Shown piece by piece: positions 5,202-9,087 of a stretch of DNA of 9,087 bases. Both the position numbers and the translations under genes were made by a program. How positions within the stretch are numbered: the stretch's first letter is position 1; each line of letters opens with the position of its first letter. The notes beneath the pieces are model-generated. The model saw nothing but the letters and a program-made list of their open reading frames with translations. It was not told where the DNA came from and searched no databases. Origin of the DNA: Actinomycetota bacterium (GTDB lineage: Bacteria > Actinomycetota > Acidimicrobiia > Spongiisociales > UBA11373); the NCBI GenBank assembly GCA_030688105.1, contig JAUYIV010000023.1, positions 1 through 9,087 on the forward strand, in the 5' to 3' direction.

Positions 5202-6196
5202 CGCCCTCTTCCGAACATCCGGAGCCGGCTTGGCGGTTTCGACTCCTCCACCCGCATTCGGCTTCCGGTGTGCCGCAGGAACACGTCGTCGAGCGTGGGC
5301 TCGGAGACCTCTAGGCGGGCAACCTTAACGGACGCCCCGTCGAGAGCCCGCACCACCTCGGCCAGACGGCTCGCCGCCTCCGCGGTGAAGACTCGAGCCG
5401 ACCGGTCGAACCGGGCGGCCTCCCCGGTGTCGGAGAACCGCTCGAGGACCCGTGCCGCCTGCTCCGTGGCATCCGGCCCGGCATCGTCGGGAAGGGTCAC
5501 GGTGATGGCGTCTCCCCCCAGGCCTCGCTTGAGCGCGGCCGGAGTACCTTCGATGGCGATCACCCCTTGGTCGATGATCGCCAGCCGGGTCGCCAGCGCA
5601 TCGGCCTCCTCCAGGTACTGCGTCGTCAGGAAGATGGTCACTCCCCTGGAGTTGAGCTCCCGCAGGTACTCCCACAGCGCCCTCCGGGTCTGCGGGTCGA
5701 GGCCGGTGGTCGGCTCGTCGAGGAACAGCACCCGCGGCCCGTGGACGAGGGCCTGCCCGAGGTCCAGCCGCCGGCGCATCCCCCCGCTGAACGTGCCCGC
5801 CCGCCGCCCGGCAACCTCTACCAGCTGAAGCACCTCCAGGAGCTCGTGGCTTCTCCTCTGGGCCTCACGCGGCTCCAACCCGTGAAGGCGGCCCTGCATC
5901 ACGAGGTTCTCCATGGCGGTCAGGTCGTCGTCGACACCGATGAACTGGGCGGCATACCCGATGCGGCGCCGCACCGGCTCCGGGTCGGCCACCACGTCGA
6001 TGCCGTCTACCGCGACCCTGCCCGACGTCGGCTTGAGCAACGTCACGATCACGCGGATCGTGGTCGTCTTCCCTGCCCCGTTGGGACCGAGGAATCCGAA
6101 GATCTCACCCTCTTCGACGACGAAGGAGATGTCGTCGACGGCGCGTACCCCGCCGGGATACACCTTGACGAGCTCGTCGACCTGGATGAGCGCCAC
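5198..6196 (-). CDS. ABC transporter ATP-binding protein (DrrA-like)
   Basis: This 332-aa nucleotide-binding subunit has Walker A GPNGAGKTT (37-45), Q-loop Gln84, signature FSGGM (136-140), Walker B RVLFLDEP (155-162) and D-loop GLD (165-167). The switch position reads TTQYLEEAD with Gln193 in place of the usual His, which is normal in DrrA-type proteins. The C-terminal ~110 residues form the accessory domain of this family and carry SEPTLDDVFLRHTG (298-311). The start is GTG 6196, which gives the standard N-terminus MALIQVDELVKVYPGG. Its Shine-Dalgarno is weak, and the upstream membrane-protein gene ends 36 nt before it, suggesting an operon. It energises export by the permease encoded next. 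Confidence 0.95.
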   Translation of the reverse strand: MALIQVDELVKVYPGGVRAVDDISFVVEEGEIFGFLGPNGAGKTTTIRVIVTLLKPTSGRVAVDGIDVVADPEPVRRRIGYAAQFIGVDDDLTAMENLVMQGRLHGLEPREAQRRSHELLEVLQLVEVAGRRAGTFSGGMRRRLDLGQALVHGPRVLFLDEPTTGLDPQTRRALWEYLRELNSRGVTIFLTTQYLEEADALATRLAIIDQGVIAIEGTPAALKRGLGGDAITVTLPDDAGPDATEQAARVLERFSDTGEAARFDRSARVFTAEAASRLAEVVRALDGASVKVARLEVSEPTLDDVFLRHTGSRMRVEESKPPSRLRMFGRGR

Positions 6197-6232
6197 GAGG
6201 CGGCAGGGTAACTCCCGAGCTGCGGTCGATCG

Positions 6233-7630
6233 TCAGCCGGCGGCGAGCACGGTGAGGCCCAGCGTGGTGAGGGCAACCATCAGCGCGAGCATCGCGTACT
6301 GGGTGCGAACCGCGCCGGGACCGGCAAAGAGGGCAAGGGCGCGGTCATGAGCGAGCACGACTCCGGTCACATGGCCGCCGACGATCGCCGCCAGCTGGAT
6401 GTACCAGACGATCACCGGGGAGATCCAGGTGTAGTTCGGCTGGTAGTCGACCGTCCCGAACAGGTTCCATCCGAGGCCCAGGGGGTCGCTGAGCGCCGGG
6501 ATGAGCAGCTGGCCCTCGAAGGCGACCAAGGTGAAGTAGTGGGCGAAGGCGTACGCCAGGGCGATCGGAACCAGCGTGTGGGCGAAGGAACGCGCCACGG
6601 CGAGCGGCCGTGGTCCTCCCGCGCCGGCGATCCGGGAGGCCCACCACGATGCGCCGAGGTAGGCGGCGCCGATGAGGCACACCACGGTGACGAGCGCGGT
6701 GGTCTGGAACCAGATCGAATGCCGGGCGGTTCCCACCAGGTCGGACGAGAGCTCGTCCCACCAGGGGGTTCCGGAGAGCCCGTCGTACGTCACCGTCCCG
6801 ATCATCGCCACCACGAACGCCGCAAGACCGGGCCACTCGGGTAAAACCGGCAGCGCACGGAGCCATCCCCTCCTGCCGACGCTCCCGTCGGATCTGCGAC
6901 CGAATGGCCCGATGCTGCTGAGCAGGCGGTGATAGACCCCGAACGCATCAGACGACGCCACCGCACGGTCGATCCCGACTCGGAGCGCCAGACCGAGAAT
7001 CAGAGCGGCATAGACCACGGCGGCCGTCCCCAGCGCACCCGGATCGCCCGACCGGGGATAGACGAGCTCCATCCAGGTGATGGCCACGAACAGCCCGGCC
7101 GCAGGCCAGACACCGAGAAACCCGGGACCGGATTGGCCGTCGAGGCGAGCCAGCCGCCCGATGGTCCGCCACGGGCTGAGAACGGACCAGAAGTTGCCGA
7201 CGAGTGCCGCCGCGAACGGCAACACGAGCCATGCGACGACCCACACCGCGACCGGAGCGACATTGCTGCGAGCCGAAGGATCGCCGAGGAGACCGGCGGC
7301 CACGACCAGCGCCAGGCCGAAGAGCCCAACGCCGGCGGTGGTCCCCGACACCCATCCCGGGACCGCCCGGCCGCCACCTCGATACCTCGGCCCGTCCTGG
7401 AGCCGCGGACTCGGCCACAGGACCGCGAGGGCACCAAACGAGAGGAGGAGTACCACGCCGCCACCGACCAGGAAATACTCGAGGGGGACCGGAAGGTCGC
7501 TTCTGCCCCCGATTCCATGTGCCCCCGCCGCCTGCGGGATAAGCAGAACCGCGAGGACGACGGCGGCCGGGAGCGTCAGGGCACGCCGCGATCGGCCCAC
7601 CCCAGGCTCAGGCATCGGGGTTGCGTCCAA
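6233..7630 (-). CDS. Polytopic membrane protein ('fenitrothion hydrolase'-annotated family)
   Basis: This is a ~465-aa integral membrane protein. The N-terminus has a signal-like hydrophobic stretch ending in AGAHGIGGRSDLPVPL, the hallmark of actinobacterial proteins often annotated as fenitrothion hydrolase; that name is inherited annotation and does not establish an enzyme activity. About 11-12 further hydrophobic segments follow, with conserved-looking polar and aromatic patches such as GNFWSVLSPWRT, TYDGLSGTPWW, FAHYFTLVAFEGQ and GHVTGVVLAHDRA. The His residues in the last two could bind metal. TTG 7630 is preceded by GAGG seven bases upstream; ATG 7615 is the alternative (five residues shorter). 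It sits 32 nt after the cupredoxin-like lipoprotein gene and 36 nt before the ABC ATPase, so the four probably share one transcript. Confidence 0.82.
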   Translation of the reverse strand: MDATPMPEPGVGRSRRALTLPAAVVLAVLLIPQAAGAHGIGGRSDLPVPLEYFLVGGGVVLLLSFGALAVLWPSPRLQDGPRYRGGGRAVPGWVSGTTAGVGLFGLALVVAAGLLGDPSARSNVAPVAVWVVAWLVLPFAAALVGNFWSVLSPWRTIGRLARLDGQSGPGFLGVWPAAGLFVAITWMELVYPRSGDPGALGTAAVVYAALILGLALRVGIDRAVASSDAFGVYHRLLSSIGPFGRRSDGSVGRRGWLRALPVLPEWPGLAAFVVAMIGTVTYDGLSGTPWWDELSSDLVGTARHSIWFQTTALVTVVCLIGAAYLGASWWASRIAGAGGPRPLAVARSFAHTLVPIALAYAFAHYFTLVAFEGQLLIPALSDPLGLGWNLFGTVDYQPNYTWISPVIVWYIQLAAIVGGHVTGVVLAHDRALALFAGPGAVRTQYAMLALMVALTTLGLTVLAAG

Positions 7631-7662
7631 GCCAGGACCTCATCGGCACATTCAGCTGATGC

Positions 7663-8130
7663 TCACGAGACCTGCAGCTCCACCAGCAGGTGGCGCGAGC
7701 TCTCGAGCTCCACCTCGAAGATCCCCGGGATGTCTGCGACGAATTCGATGGTCGCCGGGCTGGCCGGGCTCACGTCCGCCGTGACGTCGTATCCGTGGAC
7801 ATGGACCTCGTCATCGACGTCTGCGGTCACGATGAGGCGAACCTCGACGCCGACACCGACCTCGACGCGACCCGTCGCAGGAACACCTTCGACCCTCACC
7901 TCGATCGAGTCTCCGGCAACGGTGATCGCGATGTCGAGGGCGGCATCCCCAGCCTCCGAGGTCGAGGTTGCGGCCGGCGCCGTCGACGTGGTCGCCGTCC
8001 CCGCGGTGACTCCTGGCGGGGTGGTACCCGGCGCGGTCGTGGCCGAGTCGGGTGTCGTCGAGACTCCACCACCGTCCCCGCATCCGGCGATGAAGAGCAG
8101 GAGGACGGCGGTTGGGATGAGCCGGCGCAT
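7663..8130 (-). CDS. Cupredoxin-like lipoprotein
   Basis: This 155-aa exported lipoprotein has a signal peptide MRRLIPTAVLLLFIAGC with a lipobox (I-A-G-C) and lipidated Cys17. A Ser/Thr/Ala/Pro-rich linker of about 40 residues follows. The C-terminal beta-rich domain (about 62-155) has a cupredoxin-like pattern: VEVRLIVTADVDDEVHVHGYD, then ATIEFVADIPGIFEVELE and HLLVELQV. HVHGYD offers two His for metal. The Cys that completes a type-1 copper site is absent, since the only Cys is the lipidated one, so classical blue-copper binding is unlikely. ATG 8130 gives a perfect signal peptide; the longer open frame upstream is not coding. No Shine-Dalgarno is present, but TAGCCT stands eight bases upstream. 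It is first in the run leading to the membrane protein and ABC exporter. Confidence 0.85.
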   Translation of the reverse strand: MRRLIPTAVLLLFIAGCGDGGGVSTTPDSATTAPGTTPPGVTAGTATTSTAPAATSTSEAGDAALDIAITVAGDSIEVRVEGVPATGRVEVGVGVEVRLIVTADVDDEVHVHGYDVTADVSPASPATIEFVADIPGIFEVELESSRHLLVELQVS

Positions 8131-8138
8131 CGACGACG

Positions 8139-8144
8139 AGGCTA
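8139..8144 (-). promoter_or_regulatory. Candidate -10 box of the lipoprotein-exporter operon
   Basis: TAGCCT on the minus strand stands eight bases before ATG 8130. The same hexamer is the -10 candidate for the stress-protein gene. The -35 is not recognisable. A nearly leaderless transcript would follow. Confidence 0.3.
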
Positions 8145-8163
8145 GTGCCGCGTCGCCGGTCGG

Positions 8164-8191
8164 CTGACCCCTGACCGCTGACCACTGACCG
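8164..8191. repeat. 7-nt tandem repeat, CTGACCN x4
   Basis: Four contiguous heptamers read CTGACCC, CTGACCG, CTGACCA and CTGACCG, with six fixed bases and one variable. It lies upstream of the lipoprotein gene, in the 166-nt gap after the Ser/Thr-rich protein gene. Confidence 0.8.
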
Positions 8192-8223
8192 CCAGAGGGG
8201 CTGCGAGGTGCTCCGGCGCGCCT

Positions 8224-8244
8224 GGCGGTTGGCGGTGAGCGGTT
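8224..8244. repeat. 7-nt tandem repeat, (G/A)GCGGT(T/G) x3
   Basis: Three contiguous heptamers read GGCGGTT, GGCGGTG and AGCGGTT. The copy number is low and would be unremarkable alone, but it lies in the same intergenic gap as the CTGACCN run and keeps the 7-nt period seen elsewhere. Confidence 0.5.
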
Positions 8245-8296
8245 TGCCCCTTTGAATCCGTGAGCCGTGCTGGGCGCACCTGGGTAGGCGGTCGAA

Positions 8297-8833
8297 CTAA
8301 TCCTCCACGTCGACGCGCCACTCGATGACGCCATCCTCGGCCTCGGCTCGCACGCGGTAACTGACCGTCGACGACTCGAATGTGACCTCGACCCGGTCGG
8401 GCCCGGTCTCGTCGACGTCGGAGTCGAACCCGGCGGCGGGCGTGGCCACCACCAGGGCGACGACATCGCCGGTCACCGTGACGGCCACCGAACCGCCCGG
8501 GGTGTACTTCCACTCGGGCACGACCGAGACGACGCTCGAGCCGGTCGTCGAGGTCGATGTCGTCGGGCGGGTCGTGGACGTGCTGGCGATCGTCGTGGTC
8601 GTGGTCGTCGAGTTCGCCGGCTCGGTGGTGACCGGGGTCGGGGCGGTCGTCGTGACGTCGATCGTGCTGGAGGAGTTGACCCGTGCGGCGATGTCCGCGC
8701 CCGACACGGGAAGGGCGCCTGCGTCGACCTGCTCGCCGACACGGGTCACCGCAGCGAGCGTCAGGGAGGCGGTGGCGAACGTCGCCACCATCCAGGCGAC
8801 GACGACACCGATTCGCTTGAGCATGGTGGACAT
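8297..8833 (-). CDS. Membrane-anchored or secreted Ser/Thr-rich protein, unknown function
   Basis: I do not recognise this 178-aa protein. It has one N-terminal hydrophobic segment (about 8-29) that could be an uncleaved anchor or a signal peptide; AAV near 27-29 could be a cleavage site. A very Thr/Ser-rich linker (about 54-102, with runs of Thr) follows, then a small beta-rich C-terminal domain (about 103-178) with WKYTPGGSVAVTVTGD, GPDRVEVTF and DGVIEWRVDVED. There is no Cys. The linker resembles an extracellular stalk. I chose ATG 8833 as the first Met before the hydrophobic segment; ATG 8824 is close behind. No Shine-Dalgarno is seen. It is divergent from a response regulator 93 nt away, so it may be a target or sensor partner of that system, which is inference. 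Confidence 0.7.
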   Translation of the reverse strand: MSTMLKRIGVVVAWMVATFATASLTLAAVTRVGEQVDAGALPVSGADIAARVNSSSTIDVTTTAPTPVTTEPANSTTTTTTIASTSTTRPTTSTSTTGSSVVSVVPEWKYTPGGSVAVTVTGDVVALVVATPAAGFDSDVDETGPDRVEVTFESSTVSYRVRAEAEDGVIEWRVDVED

Positions 8834-8926
8834 GGTGTCACGTCTCGCCCCATGCGGTTCACAACTGCGGCTTAAGGAATTTGAAAGCCACTCGGACCCC
8901 GGCCAGGCCCTGCCTATCGTTCGATC
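8834..8926. promoter_or_regulatory. Divergent promoter region
   Basis: These 93 bp separate the minus-strand Ser/Thr-rich protein gene and the plus-strand response regulator and must hold the start signals of both. An AT-richer patch (about 8872-8889) stands out. On the plus strand TATCGT (8915-8920) stands six bases before ATG 8927, a leaderless-type arrangement. No clear -35 is seen for either side. Confidence 0.4.
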
Positions 8927-9087
8927 ATGGCGGCGATCCTGATCATCGAGGACGATCAGCGAATCCGCGAGCGGCTCGCCCGGGCCCTCGCCGGGCGCGG
9001 CCATGCCGTGGACACCCGCCGCACCGGCTTCGAAGGGCTCTCGACGGCCGTCGAGAGCCCTTCGAAGCCGGTGCGGCGGGTGTCCAC
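8927..9087 (+). CDS. Response regulator, receiver domain, partial
   Basis: This is the N-terminus of a two-component response regulator. MAAILIIEDDQRIRERLARAL has the first beta strand and the acidic pocket residues E8, D9 and D10, followed by the first helix and GRGHAV. The phosphoacceptor Asp, around residue 50, is not reached. The frame stays open to the edge, but only about 40 residues (to ~9047) are trustworthy. From there the sequence is the exact reverse complement of what precedes, and STAVESPSKPVRRVS does not look like a receiver domain. The output domain (OmpR type would be common) and any partner kinase would lie beyond the window. No Shine-Dalgarno precedes ATG 8927. Confidence 0.85.
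   Translation, partial: MAAILIIEDDQRIRERLARALAGRGHAVDTRRTGFEGLSTAVESPSKPVRRVS
9008..9087. repeat. Perfect 80-nt palindrome at the window end
   Basis: The last 80 bases equal their own reverse complement without a mismatch, centred between 9047 and 9048 in GGCC. The palindrome lies inside the response regulator reading frame and runs exactly to the last base. A fold-back at the end of an assembled contig is the simplest explanation. Confidence 0.9.

Noticed and set aside
5615..5620. Gln193 in place of the H-loop His in the ABC ATPase, as a sign of inactivation
   Set aside because: TTQYLEEAD is the normal sequence in DrrA-type ATPases, and all other motifs are intact.
4845..5828. Plus-strand open frame of 327 codons opposite the ABC transporter genes
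   Set aside because: It covers the reverse strand of genes with intact Walker and signature motifs and shows no recognisable domain.
6929..8167. Long plus-strand open frame (412 codons) opposite the membrane protein and lipoprotein genes
   Set aside because: It is antisense to two genes with clear signal peptides and membrane segments; its translation is Arg/Pro/Ser-rich and low-complexity, typical of a shadow frame in GC-rich DNA.
9048..9087. Continuation of the response regulator to the window end
   Set aside because: These bases are the exact reverse complement of 9008-9047 and encode nothing like the receiver domain's second strand and helix, so they are probably artefactual.

Overview
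The window reads as a GC-rich actinobacterial chromosome fragment, most likely a contig from a draft or metagenome assembly. The reasons are heavy use of GTG/TTG starts, the metallo-beta-lactamase (Rv1339-like) - rph - rdgB gene order known from mycobacteria and relatives, a DrrA/DrrB-type ABC exporter, and a 'fenitrothion hydrolase'-annotated membrane protein paired with a cupredoxin-like lipoprotein. A class such as Acidimicrobiia is possible, but the sequence alone does not settle it. Both ends look like assembly ends: the left edge cuts a tRNA, and the right edge is a perfect 80-nt palindrome inside a coding sequence.

Layout. (1) 1-1567 is a tRNA block. Arg(TCT, partial), Gly(TCC), Leu(TAG) and Lys(CTT) are on the minus strand and Pro(TGG) is on the plus strand. 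A gene for an HTH plus LAGLIDADG-like protein sits between Lys and Pro, and its stop codon lies inside tRNA-Lys. The Leu-Lys-ORF-Pro segment is bounded by inverted copies of a ~75-nt two-hairpin repeat. (2) 1568-1745 holds hairpins and 7-nt tandem repeats. (3) 1746-4316, minus strand, is a housekeeping operon: class II PDE/RNase Z-like hydrolase, then rph, then rdgB with 4-nt GTGA overlaps, followed by a universal stress protein with its own RBS. (4) 4431-8130, minus strand, is a likely four-gene envelope operon: cupredoxin-like lipoprotein, polytopic membrane protein, ABC ATPase, ABC-2 permease. (5) 8297-8833, minus strand, is a Ser/Thr-rich membrane-anchored exported protein of unknown function. 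It is divergent from the start of a two-component response regulator (8927 onward, plus strand), which is cut off at the palindromic end.

The housekeeping operon covers RNA 3'-end trimming (RNase PH), nucleotide-pool cleaning (RdgB) and probably cyclic-nucleotide hydrolysis. The envelope operon looks like an exporter with two companion envelope proteins; its substrate cannot be read from sequence. The response regulator and its divergent exported neighbour could form a surface-sensing module.

The most unusual features are the tandem 7-nt repeats found in most longer intergenic regions, the inverted-repeat-bounded tRNA/HTH-LAGLIDADG cassette with an overlapping CDS and tRNA, and a perfect 8-bp inverted repeat at that ORF's promoter. 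Several start codons also have a TANNNT box 6-8 nt upstream and no Shine-Dalgarno, which suggests leaderless transcripts.
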